A stretch of DNA of 64,000 nucleotides from Chondrilla cf. caribensis (GCA_964020155.1 OZ026553.1:1174979-1238978); one strand, 5' to 3'; shown: positions 1 to 56,135, counted from the stretch's first letter. Program-made: numbers and translations. The notes: a model not told the origin generated them from the sequence alone.

Positions 1-2200
1 TAGTATGTACGACATACGTACGTACATACATACATATAAGGTTATAGTGGATGTTCATATGACATGTATCCGTGGTCTCCAATCTACCAGTGTTAAGCAT
101 TGACATGTACTTTGGTGGAGTAAATGTGGATGCATGCGAACATACATACGTATAAAAGCACGTACGTACGTACATATGTACTTTCACACAGACAAGACTC
201 TTCCATGCATACATGAAGGGTACATACATACACAAGTTATACCTGAGACATCTAATGTGCAGCCATATTTGTGTGTTGATGTTTTGATGAATGAACACAG
301 GAGGTGACAAATGGACTCCCAGGTGTGTTGCTTGTTTTCTGATGGATTAGAAGCCCTCCAGTGACCAAAGAAAATGGACATATTCTCTTTGTAAAATCAA
401 ATTTATGTTCATCTATCGTCACTACTAATTGGGAAGCCATTTTGTTCCACCACTTACACAAAGACAATGCCCAGTATCCATTTGGCTAACTCCTGACTTC
501 ACACAACCAATCAGGGAGATCGCTTACCACAGGGGATGGGTGATGGTGACAGAGTAACATTTAATTATCACTCCCCGTCCTCACAAAGGGTTGTTTGAAG
601 CACCCACATTGGCTGATTATCGATAGATCATACAGGGTGTACCAAAGCCATAAACTTTTACCAATTCAGCAGTAGGGAGGAAGTGTATCTAAACTCAAAG
701 AAGATTGCTGATCATCAAATAAAGATAGGTGGCACTCGGTTCAAAGTACTTTTAAGTAAACTTCGTATCCTATTCTCAAGGTGTGTAGTATATACGTACA
801 TACATGCAAACATGCACATATGTAACACACATGTACATGCATATACGTATGTACTGTACATAAACAAAAGATACTGTATGTGAGTGTTGTACAATTCAAT
901 GATGCTTGTAGTTATCCCCATTGTCTGTGAGAGCAAGTAATCGCAGCTAAAGATTTCAGCAAGGGCATACTGTGATATTCCATTATATTGGGATGTACGT
1001 AGCTATGGACTGTAGTTGGTTTAACACTCATAAGTGGATATCACCCAGAACTGCAAGACGTATGTACATATGTACAATCAAGTGACGTACATCAGTCATT
1101 TGTACAATATTATGATGCCTTCTTCATTTACTGCTTCATACCATGGCAACTGTTGGTGTACATACATATATTTTGACAGAGTGAAACTACTTCACATACG
1201 TACCTACCTACGTACGTATGTGATAGTGTGATAGTTTTTTACTTGGAATGTACGTACGTAAGTATATACGTATATAAGAACGCATCAATGTATGCATGTG
1301 TGTTCAAGTACGTATGTACCAGAATATGTACTTATGTACGCACTCATACAACACACAAATGCACAATGACATCCATGGGCACATGTATACATTATGCTTA
1401 GATACACTTACATGTGTATGCATCCAATTACTCATGCAAGTACGTATGTGTGCATGTACGTACGTACACGTACATGTTCCCACGTATAGCCAGGCACATC
1501 CACAGAACACACACATGTACATATGTATTCATCCCAATCAACCTACATACAGTGCACAAATGAGCTATTCTACATCATCAGTGGAGCATTCAGAAACACA
1601 TTACTCAAATAAACTACGTATGTACGTATGCATGTATATACGTACGTACATAAATACAGTATGCACATACATACGTACGTACGTATGTAGGCGTATGTAT
1701 GTAAATGCATAAATACTGTACGTACTGTGTGTTTGTATGTATGTACATAAATGCACAAATACTGTACGTACTGTGTGTTTGTACGTATGCACATACGTAC
1801 GTACAAACACAAACATTTACGTATGTACGTACGTATCTATGTACGTACGTACGTACGTATTTGCCTTCAAGACTGATGCTGCATAGGTGAGTTGTGCGTG
1901 TTGAGATTGGAACACTCTGGCCTTCATAGAATACTCATTGCTTGCATGACTTCACAAGCCTCAAGAGAAGCAGTCATCAGAAACACACACCTGTGCACAC
2001 ATACACATGCACACACACACACACACGTATGTATGTACTCTATGTGTGTATGTGTAAAGATATGCTGAATTGGCAAGATAGGCTTCCTGGCGCCATAGTG
2101 AGATGCCATACTGGAGATCTGTATGTGAATACCTCAACCGTACACATACATACGTAAGTACATACCTACATATGTATGTGTGTACATAAGACCTTCACCT
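1..2200. repeat. TACG/GTAC-rich simple sequence with short CA tracts
   Basis: Much of this stretch is built from runs of TACG, GTAC and TATG (for example 1-30, 1195-1260, 1620-1700, 1795-1860), with short CA tracts near 2010. Open frames here are artefacts of the repeats. The exceptions are the exon candidates near 301-473 and 673-780, which have ordinary composition and are described with the plus-strand gene. Confidence 0.7.
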
Positions 2201-2480
2201 GACAGAATACAGCATGTTCAAATATGTGCGTGTGGGTGATGAGCAAGCACGCATGCCAGGGTGTATGTATGTATGTACATATGTGGATGCATGAAGGAAT
2301 GAAACCATTAAGAGGGAGACCTGTTAAGAGATGTTGAATGCACCAATGACATCTCCGGGAACATACCACAGCGAGACGTTGACTACCACAGTGACTGGGA
2401 GGACAGACAAAAACTTCGACCTTCATCCATCACAATTAATTGATGAGGACATTCCTATAGGTATGTATATGCACTGGTGG

Positions 2481-2521
<41 letters not shown>

Positions 2522-3457
2522 TTGTGTGTGTTTGCGCTTGTGTGTGTTAGTGTGTGTGTGTGTGTGTGTGTGTACGTACGTACATAGTGTGAAATGCACA
2601 ATTACAATATGTGTAGTGGGTAATAGCATTTATCACTTGGCTGTACACTATTAACCACAGATGTGTAGGTATGCAAATCAGTGGCAAATGTCACATCCAG
2701 TGTCATGAGAGGGAGAGTACTGTTCACACATTCATTGTGAAAATGTGACTTGGACCACTACCCATCACAAACCCAGTACACAGAAGAGTGATAGTTTACC
2801 AACACCTCTACCAAACAGGTCTGTGGAGAGGCCTACATGAGTATTGTTACCACTGAGCCAGTTTTCGACGTGATGCTTTACAAAAAAGCAACTCGATTTA
2901 TCGATTCCAACCGAAATGAAGGAAAATTTTGTCAAAAACAAACAAACTTAAGGAAACACAAAATTTAAAGTATGCAGTACATACAGTAAATGTTCAGGAA
3001 GGACATACACTCCAACACATGGTGCATTCACATACATCTACACAGATAAGGGCTGGAAGGTGAGCTGAATGTGAGGTCAGGTTTGACCAGTTCACCAATT
3101 GAGAATGCAGGCATACCCAATTACAAATGATTCTTTCATTCCTGTGATGCATGAATATGTATGAGCTTCACTCACATCCTTGTGGTTCACACAATACATC
3201 TCCTATTGCCTATGGACACTGACCAATCTGTATGTGATTCGCATGTAATACACGTACGTATGTACATATATGGTGGAAAAAGCTAGAGTAGGCTCCGAAC
3301 CCAAAACTACGTGTTGGCTACAGTGAGTGTCCAGTTTTACATACAAACACTCCATTGACTACAGTGACTCCTCTGTGGCTCACATGTGCACACACACACA
3401 CATGTATACGTACACGTACATTTGTATACACATATGTATGTACACACACATAATACA

Positions 3458-3519
<62 letters not shown>

Positions 3520-4630
3520 TACAAACACACAAACACACACTCCTATTGGCAACAGTGATTGACAGATGTACATTTCATTTCAGTGAAAAGACTTGCCAGC
3601 ATTCAACAAGAACATGATTGTACGTTCAATGTTCATTCTGTTTTGTCTCGGTTGAGAGCATTAAAAGTACATATTTAACAGCATCACAGGATAAAATACG
3701 TACATACACATGTACGTACGCACATACACATATGTTCGTGTTCATCTAATATGAAAAATAACATCATGATGGATCAACAGATGAAAATTCCACAACTGTT
3801 GTTGTGGTGCACACATGTCGTACACTTATACAGTATATACGTATGTACATACATGTACTGTATTGTACAAATCTAAGGGTACAATTGAACATCCATGCAA
3901 TGCAAACACAGTTCGGTGAAGGAAAAGCAAGATCAACAAATTACAAATGTAAGCCACTGGGATGCTCTTTATAAAGATAGCTGGTCACAGACACTCTGGG
4001 TCTTCTCCACAGGTTGTATGTACGTACATAGTCTTCTTGTTGTTTAAGGTGAGAATCCACTCATGGATCAGGCACCATCCAATGATGCACGCACAAATTT
4101 GCAAACCTACACATGCTAACCTTCGCTACAACCCCAACAAATGCCACACAAACTATTCCCACATATTTACAAGCAGTGACACAAACACACTTGTGTGTCA
4201 GTGCACTGTGCAATGATGTGGTGATGGGACGAATATGTATAATTAATTTGTCATATGGTAACTTCACCTTGTCACACACACGGGAGAGAAACACACACAC
4301 ATATGTATGTATTCATGTACAATCACATGTCACGCGCACAACACACGTACAATGGTGTGGTTGAAGTATGGCTACAACTCACTTGATGTTACATACGTAT
4401 GTATGTACTTGTGTGCGCACATTCACCAAAACACCTAATTGCACATGTGACTCATCAATAGGGGAGACACGTGGATATACCAACGTACACTCGTAGGGAA
4501 ACACATGGGGGCATACGTATCTACGTACGTATGTATGAACATCACAAACAAATGTACCAACTGTACAGTGCATGTGATTGGGAGGCTCCTGATGATGTCA
4601 CTGGTTCAACCAGACCCCAAACACACACAT

Positions 4631-4705
<75 letters not shown>

Positions 4706-4755
4706 CACAAACACACACATACGTACACACACACACACACACACACACGCACATA

Positions 4756-4817
<62 letters not shown>

Positions 4818-5167
4818 ATATATCATCCATTTAGGTAGTACATGAGTACGTGGTTGAATACAAGCATGCGGGTACGGTGAAGTGTGCTTTTCCCCTTTTG
4901 CAACAGGAAGTTCTGCTCCTAGAGACCAACAGGAGGATAGAACACTTGGGAAAACCCAGAAGGAAATTGGAGGTCTACCTATGTATTCCTGAAAGTAAAG
5001 TGTCCCACCTAGGTATGCCTTCAACAGTCTCAACCTGGGTAACCTGTAGCCAACACATGTATGTGGTAAGTGTTTGAAGAGTTTACTCCATTGGCCACAA
5101 ATGCTGGCACCAAATCAAAGCATCTTAGATCTTTCAGACCGATACGCCATAGAGAACAAAGAAAAAG

Positions 5168-5230
<63 letters not shown>

Positions 5231-5267
5231 GAGAGAGATAGACACACACGCACAGATCAACCGATGA
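301..5267 (+). CDS. Unidentified multi-exon gene (partial, plus strand)
   Basis: I do not recognise the product. Exon candidates with GT-AG borders are 301-322, 351-473, 673-780, about 2329-2459, 3584-3666, 4907-5012 and 5080-5267. Phases agree across 301-322/351-473 (2), 351-473/673-780 (2), 2329-2459/3584-3666 (1), 3666/4907 (0) and 5012/5080 (1). The 780-to-2329 link does not match, so an exon is missing there. The pieces look coding: one holds ENGHILFVKSNLC, one QIKIGGTRFKVLLSKLRIL, one RRKLEVYLCIPESKVSHL. The last exon is basic (KHLRSFRPIRHREQRKRY), then reads straight through a CA microsatellite as (Thr-His)n and stops at 5265-5267. The donor at 474 (GTATCC) is weak. An exon at about 2049-2112 is possible but its phase does not fit. 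The 5' end probably lies outside the window. Confidence 0.4.
2479..2571. repeat. (TG)n microsatellite
   Basis: Interrupted TG repeat (TTTG and TTAG interruptions) just after the candidate donor at 2460. Confidence 0.9.
3461..3516. repeat. (CA)n microsatellite
   Basis: Near-perfect CA repeat followed by short AAACATACAAACAC variants. Long frames across it on both strands are repeat translations. Confidence 0.9.
4620..4815. repeat. Long interrupted (CA)n microsatellite
   Basis: Almost 200 bp of CA with AAACAC and CATACGTAC interruptions. It gives overlapping poly-(Thr-His) and poly-(Val-Cys) frames, none of them plausible genes. Confidence 0.95.
5170..5228. repeat. (CA)n microsatellite inside a candidate terminal exon
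   Basis: Uninterrupted CA repeat followed by GAGAGAGATAGA. In the frame of the candidate last exon 5080-5267 it would encode alternating Thr and His. Confidence 0.9.
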
Positions 5268-5458
5268 ATTCCATCAGAATTTGAACGTAAAACTTTCAAA
5301 GGCGATAAGAAACCGCCCGCTAAATAGTCTCTACTTCGTACAAACGCTGGCGGTATAGGGTTCTGAACACGCTAAACCTTCAAGGTACCGATAAATACCA
5401 CTTTACGTGAGGGAGACGTAAACATTGGTGGGACCACACCGAATCTTCTAGAACTCAC

Positions 5459-5604
5459 TTTAGGGCGCGTATGATACAGCAGCCACAGTATCTGTGTCCA
5501 CAAGGGGTCTGCATAGGGTCCCGTTGAGCGAGAAGACAAATTGGGCACTCGAACCGCTTGTCTAGAGGGTTTTCGAACGTCACATCGTAACCTTCCCTGT
5601 TCAT
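5459..5604 (-). CDS. TRAF6-like RING finger protein, first coding exon
   Basis: Reading from the ATG at 5604, 48 codons give the start of a RING finger of the TRAF6 kind. There is CPIC (Cys20, Cys23), then TPCGHRYCGCC with Cys35, His37, Cys40 and Cys43, then IIRAL. In TRAF6 the same order runs CPIC, PCGHRFC and CII before a CPxD motif. The last two zinc ligands (the CPxD part) are absent and should lie in the next exon. The exon ends in phase 2 at a good donor (GTGAGT from 5458). TRAF proteins are E3 ubiquitin ligases or adaptors downstream of immune receptors. I could not find TRAF zinc fingers, a coiled coil or a MATH domain on this strand between 1 and 5458. Either the gene runs off the window through a long intron or the exon is orphaned. 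Read without splicing, it makes a closed 49-residue frame ending at TGA. Confidence 0.75.
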
Positions 5605-5759
5605 GTCGCCAGAAAGTTTCGCTCAGTCCTCGTATCTTTGCCGTCTCTTCGGGGAGTCAACCTCAGTGAACAACGAGCTGTCCTCCTACAAACTGTGGTC
5701 TAGTTGTTATGAATGTCTCGAGGAAGTGACGAGAATTCTGACTTCTACGACCTGTCGCC

Positions 5760-5766
5760 TTTTATA
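5760..5766 (-). promoter_or_regulatory. TATA box upstream of the TRAF-like exon
   Basis: On the minus strand TATAAAAGG lies about 156 bases before the ATG at 5604. It predicts a start site near 5735 and a leader of about 130 nt. The surrounding DNA is free of simple repeats. Confidence 0.5.
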
Positions 5767-7132
5767 CCGAACAAGGTTGATCGAGGGTGGCTGTTATGAA
5801 ATTTGGCCGTAGCGAATCCTTTTCACTGTTCAGTTAGTGTGTAGTGGCAGCCGGTCGAATTTCACTTGTCCAGCTTCTATTCCCCGAGCAACACAAACCA
5901 CCGCTTTGCTCACACCAAAACACACACGCCCCAGCTGTGAATTCGTTTTCCGGGCTCCCCCTAAATTAATACGTGTTATCACGCCTATACGTTACTGTTA
6001 AATTGTATATAAAATCGGAATTAATACATTATGCGCGATGTTTGTATACATATTAAACATTTCAATATGATAAGTGTGCGTATACATTGCTCGTTTTATC
6101 CAATTGCAAAGTATGCTATCGATCGATGGTGAAGGTCTGCGCATGGTGATGACGCGTCACAGCAAACAGAGCATACATGCACTTTGGCCACAAATATGAC
6201 ACGTACAAGGAACTCCACGTTCTAGAGGACTGTTGGTTTTAAGAACGCCGTAAAGACCATTCTATTGTAATGTACATTCAATCTGATAGTATGTTACCAC
6301 CCACGTATCAATGATAAACGATGGTATGCATTCAGTTATTATATCTTGTGTATGGTGGACACACTGAGTGAATAACCACTTGATAAAGTTGTAGAAAGCA
6401 CAATATGCAAAGTGTGACTTTCCGGTACCGAGAAGTCTATACTAATTATATGGCCAACTTCAAATTCCATTCTATAATTTCATACTGTGCTTGTGTGTGT
6501 GTGTTCATCAGCAGTACAAGTTTGTTAGTATGGGATATTTTATGTGAAGCAGTGATCGTGTCAGTATAAGGTTTGGCTGTATTTGTGGTTTCACATGCCA
6601 GAACATGTTATTTACATGTGTTAAAGGACCTTACTATGTTACCATGGTGATTATAAAGTACACATTTCAGATATATCATGACATTTATATAATTTTATGA
6701 TTACGGACAATTTAACTCAGTTTCGTACAAATTGTACCTTTCAATATTGGTACATGTTAGTACACGTGCACTTCTATACACTAATTTTGAATGTGTTAGG
6801 TTATCCTATGTTGTAAAGTACACACACATCATGCACTACATCACCCCAATGCTATGCTTCTTTATTGATATTGTGTATAGTACAGCACAGATCACAGTCT
6901 GTGTTGAAATTATGCACAAATGTCATTTTACCATAATGAATAGGGACATTAGATAACCACAAGGTGGACATTTATTATTACTTCGCTCAGGACAACTCTG
7001 CAAAATAAAAACAATTGAATAATAATATCATTATAATATGTGATTGATGATATTATTATCATATATACAGTTTATTGAAAGTATACTTGCAATGTACACA
7101 TTATAAAGTTACTGGTGAAAATCACACACAGT

Positions 7133-7400
<268 letters not shown>

Positions 7401-7693
7401 CTGTAGGCACCTGGTACTGGTGGTACGGACTCCACAGATAGTCTCAGTTCAGACTCAGATGTAGGTAATCATTTACGGCCAATCAGTGCAAATTTAAAAT
7501 TTTGAATTACTGGCAGTTACAGAGCAATTCTGTTGAAGCTTAATTTTCCAGTTTGAAGCTAACATGAATAAAGACACTGTCACACATGTACCTGTTAATA
7601 TGGAATTATTGAATTTGGCAGGCATGGTTTCATATCGCCTGATCCCATGTGTGTGTAAAGTCAAAACTGTATAAAAAGAATTTCACCATTCAG

Positions 7694-8023
7694 TTATAGT
7701 ACACACTGCAAAGGTATGCAATAGGACTTAGTAGGATGTGTTCTATACAAGTCAGGTAATAAATTCCACGCGAATGTCATTTCATATGTCTTCCTCAAAT
7801 ACTTTGTTCGTTCTGTCCAGATTTGCTGACGATACTGCCTCGTACACAGCAGTGTAAGCAGTGTTAACCGCTTATCAGCAGTTTGCCATTTTATGGTAAC
7901 GGACTTCTTACGCCTCCGGATTGATTTCATATGGTACAGCGGATTATATTGATTCTTGTCACACTGGTGTCCAAGCATGGATTCAACTTTTCCTGATCGG
8001 GCCCAAGAGGTCACCATGACCAC
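7694..8023 (-). other. Unassigned 109-codon open frame
   Basis: This is the only sizeable frame between the TRAF-like exon and NCAPH2 that is not simple repeat. It has a basic segment (SIRRRKKSVTIKWQ) followed by KRLTLLTLLCTRQYRQQIW, which faintly resembles a helical Myb/MADF-type DNA-binding segment of transposons. That resemblance is weak. It could be a transposon remnant or a chance frame. Confidence 0.2.
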
Positions 8024-8541
8024 ATTCGATATTCAGTGATGGGACCTAATTTCACACCTTATAGATCGGCAGCCATGTAAATGCTCTCGCTATTCTGCAG
8101 AGGTACATTGAGGCAGGTTGCTGTAGTAGGATGTTCCTTCTCTTACTTTCAACTCTTGTTGACAATGTGAAAGCTGGGAAGCTTTACAAATCCCTCACAA
8201 CTCCGCTTCATTTCATGGAAGCCATTGGTATAGTGGTCAATGATGCACTAGACCAGCCAGCGAATATTCAATAGGTAAACCGCAGTGACATCATGTCGTC
8301 CTTCAAAATGGCCGCAGCTTACGAAACAAAATTTATGTCACAAAAATAGGTCATAATTATCACATTTATCAGCTTTTAAACAGTGTTTCAACACTTAAAT
8401 CTCTTTTTAGTGGTTTAAGGTGCGAATTGACTGGGAATGTACTTGATTGGTGGTTGGCGGTATAATAAAGAATACAGGTTCTAATTCTGAAGCGTTGATG
8501 TCATGTGACAAACGCGTGACATAAAAGGCGCGCAATCTACC

Positions 8542-21811
<13,270 letters not shown>

Positions 21812-22653
21812 TTTGAATAATTATTGTAGTGTTCAACTAATAATGGTGAATAATTGCATAATATTGGTATATTGTGTGTATAATAATAATGTCATTATAA
21901 TATTCACAGATTTCAAGACTGTGTGATAACAGTACAAGTACACTGTGATAGCTATATTGTGTTTCTTAAACCATTGTTAAGTAATAAGGCCCAGCTAAAA
22001 AGGAAACAAATGTTACGTACTCATGGAATTAATTATTCCAAAGATCATATTTTGTGCATATTATACATACAATGTCATATATATATAATATAATATATGC
22101 GCGTATATTATATTATATTATATAATTACATAACTTCGAATTCTCTATAATATAATTATTCATAATATTATGGATAACATTATTATTATACGTATAATAT
22201 ATATATATATATATTATATAATATAGTATAATTTTAATTTTATTATATTATGTAATGCATACAATAATAATAATATTATTATTATTATTATTTTAATAAT
22301 CGTGCAAACCGCTCAAATTTATAATTATATATACAAATTAATTAAGTTTTCCCATTAATCATAATAATACATACTATAATTAGTATAACAGAGAAAAATG
22401 AACAGTACTACTAATAATAATGATAATAATACACATAATATTATTATAATAACAATAATGATAAAGATAATTATAATAATAGCAATAACGATGATGATAT
22501 ACAGCAATAATACGACTACCAAACCAGTAATACTAACCCAACACTACATGTGACATGACTACAATACTACAATCTCATGTACATACAGGATGTATGGAAT
22601 AAGGTGACCATGACAACAGTACATTGTCATCACAGGAGAGGTGACAAACAGTG
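21812..22653. other. NCAPH2 3' flank and AT-rich spacer between convergent genes
   Basis: AT-rich low-complexity DNA (TATA/ATT-rich, especially 22060-22540) separates the stop of NCAPH2 from the stop of the minus-strand gene. No further gene is visible. Polyadenylation of both genes must lie here. Confidence 0.7.
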
Positions 22654-52212
<29,559 letters not shown>

Positions 52213-52320
52213 TTTGGGACTCGGGTGTTTATGGTGGGTGTTCCCCAAACACGCATCATCGGACCACGTGTCCACAGGAGAACGTGAGACTGAAGAAGAC
52301 GTTTGATTGTTCTGCTTCAC

Positions 52321-54592
52321 TTGAAGGTATGTTCACTAGTGTTCTGACATGGCTCTGTACCGACGAGTACCCAATACAACCATAAGTACTTCTAGTATTG
52401 AGTACACACTCAGTCTAATCTTAGTCTGTCGTAAATTCTCTGGATGGTCCAAATTCTCAGTCTTCGTCTGTATGATGCGATCCAGTGTAGTGGACTCCTT
52501 ATCAGCATCTCAACCTGATCAGTGCACTTGTCCGCACTAAATCTGTACGACCTCTGTGATAATAGCTAATGTAGGCGATGATCTAAACCTGACCGTCTGG
52601 AATTATTTCAATCTCTGAATCATTTATCGACTCGTTCCTGTTCGCTCTATTGCAATAGCTGTCGATCACTCCACGGGTCCGTCCAGCTATTGGTAGAGCG
52701 TTCCCCGAGTAGTGTGAGCCTCGTCTCAATGTCTGCTTGACGTGTACGAGACTAGTTCGTGAACGAGTACATGCATTTCTGGTTTTGTGCTGATGTCAAC
52801 TTGGTGGGTAGAGAGTCACTTCTGAGGACAGTGGATAATGAAAGCGAAGAGTTGTATAGCGCACATCATATTCACACCAATACAATATCGTCACCTTTGT
52901 GATATATTGTAACAGTTGCTGTTCAGCTATTTCCCCATATTTTGTGTCAAAATGTCGTCTTTGTTAATCAGTATAGTCTGAGCTGTAGACTGTGTGCACT
53001 AGTTGTTGGTTTGTGTGCATTTATTTCCCTTAAATATTGTTATCCCGATGCAGCATGCAACGCCAGAACCAAATACACAAGTGTACATATGTAATATCCA
53101 TGGAAGAGAGTGTGTGTTGACATGTCTTATGTTGCTGCCATGGTCCAATGGAGCTGGATTGATCTGGTGGTGAGAATGAGGACCCATCTCCTGTGAGAGA
53201 CGACAAAGAGAAGAGGAAATAAGAGACAGTATGAACTGTATGTTGCTCCTGGTGGTGTCTGTTCTCTGTTCACAAAAATTCACCACATGTAGTACTTCCT
53301 GTGGTGTTCTGCTATCCCAAGAGTCCTAGCCTACACAATTGATGGTGCACAATTGAGTGACCACCCAGTACCTCCATAGAATGACTGTCAGCTCATATTT
53401 CTACTCTGGTATGAGGTGATACTGATGTAGGGAGAGGAATTCAATTTTGATATCTGTTCATCAAATCACATCACATCAAACACATCCTCACATCCATGCA
53501 CACTTGGCTATTGTCACAATATTGTAGTACAGGATTCAGCTAAACCTTAGTCCCAGTGTGTCCTCTGTATGGATCCAACTTCATTCATGGCTATGTGGTG
53601 GGTTGGACAGTGGACACTAGACCTGCAACCATGTAGCAACGTCCTGGCAGTAGTTAACAATATTCATATGTTGTTTAATGATATTCATATATTGTTTAAT
53701 GATATTCATTATGTTGCTATCGATTCTATTGTTAGGTGTCAGTGATTATCAAACCAGGTCACCTCCTCAGACTGTTGTTTGGCCCAGGAGCAGGGGAATG
53801 TGAGACCAAGTATGTACAGTAGGTATTGTGTGCTTGTGTATGTATGTGTGTGCATGTGTGTACTGTGTGTGCATAGCATAAAGTCGCTCGATGGCATGGC
53901 TCAAGCGGCGCTTAATGCACGAATTTATAACATACCGCCGGTTAACGGTTAACGGTTATCGGGTAACGGTTAACAGAAATCAGTTAATTTTTAACGGATA
54001 AGCGTTAACGGTTAACGGATTAACTGGTAACTTTTATCCGGTAACGTTTAGTTTTTTTGAACCGTACTGTATGTGAGCATTTGAGTACAGGGGTGTTTAA
54101 GAATTTTCGTGCACTTTTGTCGAATTTGCGGTTATAGGTTAATATTGTTCAAAATACATTTATCTAACCTTTAGTGGTGTGCCCGTCATGAATTGGGTCT
54201 TGTTGTGTGAAAATTGTCGAATTTTCAACATACGTACAAGCGGAAATACACCATTTTCCCAGTAATACGGAGCTATGAATGTCATTAGTGTTCACTGGGA
54301 TACACTGTTCCTCTCATAGGACAGGTAGTATACGGAATCATGCAAGAAAACGGAAGTTGCTTGTTTTCTCGAAAGTGTAGCTCTCAAAGTTATCAATTTC
54401 AATTGCCGTAACTTAAGAACGGAAACTCATATGCTTGCACTATTCGACATAGCTATGTCCAAGCTTTCAAATGACATCAATAACTCGATTTCCGTCAGAT
54501 GCGCGAATATGACCCTTTTTGCGTGGACGGTCACCATTTATGACAACAATTCCCCTCTTCTGTGTGTGGTCTTCAATCCTGATGTTCACTCT
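52321..54592. other. Upstream and intergenic region, one exon candidate
   Basis: Probable promoter and upstream region of the CARD-like gene. A plus-strand exon candidate at 53736-53809 (VSVIIKPGHLLRLLFGPGAG, between TTGTTAG and GTATGT) is isolated and unassigned. A GTTAACGG-rich tract lies at 53940-54060. No other gene is visible. Confidence 0.4.
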
Positions 54593-54594
54593 GT

Positions 54595-54827
54595 AATACT
54601 GTAGGTATCCCACATGAAAATGACTAGCTTGTACATCCTTGTCACCATGTTGTACAAGGATGTGACAAAGATGTGACAAGGTTGTACATTAGGTTGGATG
54701 AGGTCATGTCAAATTGTACACATTTCAAGGTTGTTTGGTTCAGACTGCTTCCTTGTACACAACCTTGTACAACTTGTACAACCTGTACATGACCTTGTCA
54801 TTTTCATGTAAGATATTCCAGTATTGA
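54595..54827. mobile_element. MITE with AATACTG...CATGAAAATGAC ends
   Basis: The left end AATACTGTAGGTATCCCACA continues to CATGAAAATGAC. The right end is GTCATTTTCATG followed by TAAGATATTCCAGTATTG. The interior repeats TTGTACAAGGATGTGACAA-type motifs in both orientations. Confidence 0.65.
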
Positions 54828-55613
54828 GGGTACATGTACCTACACACAGTAGAGAGTCCTCCTGCTAACAAGTACATACGTAGGTATATTCCAGTAGTGA
54901 GGGTACATGTACCTACACACAGTAGAGAGTCCTCCTGCTAACAAGTACATACGTAGGTATATTCCAGTAGTGAGGGTACATGTACCTACACACAGTAGAG
55001 AGTCCTCCTGCTAACAAGTACATTCGTAGGTATATTCCAGTAGTGAGGGTACATGTACCTACACACAGTAGAGAGTCCTCCTGCTAACAAGTACATACGT
55101 AGGTATATTCCAGTAGTGAGGGTACATGTACCTACACACAGTAGAGAGTCCTCCTGCTAACGAGTACATACGTAGGTATATTCCAGTAGTGAGGGTACAT
55201 GTACCTACACACAGTAGAGAGTCCTCTTGCTAACAGGTACATACGTAGGTATATTCCAGTAGTGAGGGTACATGTACCTACACACAGTAGAGAGTCCTCC
55301 TGCTAACAAGTACATACATAGGTATATTCCAGTAGTGAGGGTACATGTACCTACACACAGTAGAGAGTCCTCCTGCTAACAAGTACATTCGTAGGTATAT
55401 TCCAGTAGTGAGGGTACATGTACCTACACACAGTAGAGAGTCCTCCTGCTAACAAGTACATGCGTAGGTATATTCCAGTAGTGAGGGTACATGTACCTAC
55501 ACACAGTAGAGAGTCCTCCTGCTAACAAGTACATACATAGGTATATTCCAGTAGTGAGGGTACATGTACCTACACACAGTAGAGAGTCCTCCTGCTAACA
55601 AGTACATACAGTG
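54814..55613 (+). repeat. 73-bp tandem array, about 11 copies
   Basis: Each unit starts TATTCCAGTAGTGAGGGTAC and includes AGTAGAGAGTCCTCCTGCTA. Units differ by only a few bases, so the array is young or homogenised. The first unit overlaps the right end of the MITE 54595-54827. Confidence 0.95.
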
Positions 55614-55884
55614 AACTCTCCTTAATCTGGCCACCAGTGGTGATCCTATCTCTAAAGGAAATGTAGGTTAAATGTATGATCTATTTTGATACACCACGGT
55701 TCATAGCCATAACCTATGTACTTCTGTGTGCTTGTGTGTATTGACTGATATGTAACAGTTGAATCTCTCCTGTTCTGTACATGGACTGTACTGGTAACCA
55801 GTGATCAGTTGACCACAGAGGTACTCTCACTCAAGTAATTGCTAACAAGATCTTCTGGTGCTCTTATTTGCTCTAGTTCTGAGT

Positions 55885-56135
55885 CTTCCAAACTTTCAGT
55901 CTTGTCATTTGTCATCAGTGTACCTAACCTGTAGTTTAAATAACAGATAGAACAGGAGTGTGGGTGGCTGGGCTGTTATAGCTAGTGAGGTGTTTCAGAG
56001 TGTGTGTATTGCTGATGTCCAGGTTCAAATCCACCAGGTAGCATTTTTTATCTTTTTTTTTCTCATCTGTTGTCTGTGCTGATTGTTGAAGATGTGTTCC
56101 AATGTTACTCTATATTACCAGAACCTCATGTATGA
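55885..56135 (+). mobile_element. SINE-like element with a tRNA B box (copy 1)
   Basis: GGTTCAAATCC at 56022-56032 matches the RNA polymerase III B box and is followed by a T-rich stretch and the tail GATGTGTTCCAATGTTACTC. Flanking DNA is shared with 57505-57750. I cannot fold a true tRNA, so this is a tRNA-derived repeat at best. Confidence 0.45.

Noticed and set aside
4542..5033. 163-codon minus frame with poly-(Val-Cys)
   Set aside because: Mostly (TG)n translation. The opposite strand at 4907-5012 looks like an exon.
8515..8527. TATA-like ATAAAAGGCG just before the NCAPH2 start codon
   Set aside because: It lies only about 20 bases before the ATG, too close for a start site 25-30 bases downstream to include the start codon.
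52349..52540. 63-codon plus frame starting divergently from the CARD-like gene
   Set aside because: No splice donor in a good position, no recognisable domain; more likely leader or intergenic DNA.
54814..55613. CRISPR-like impression of regularly repeated units
   Set aside because: The 73-bp units are head-to-tail and identical throughout, with no unique spacers, in a eukaryotic genome.
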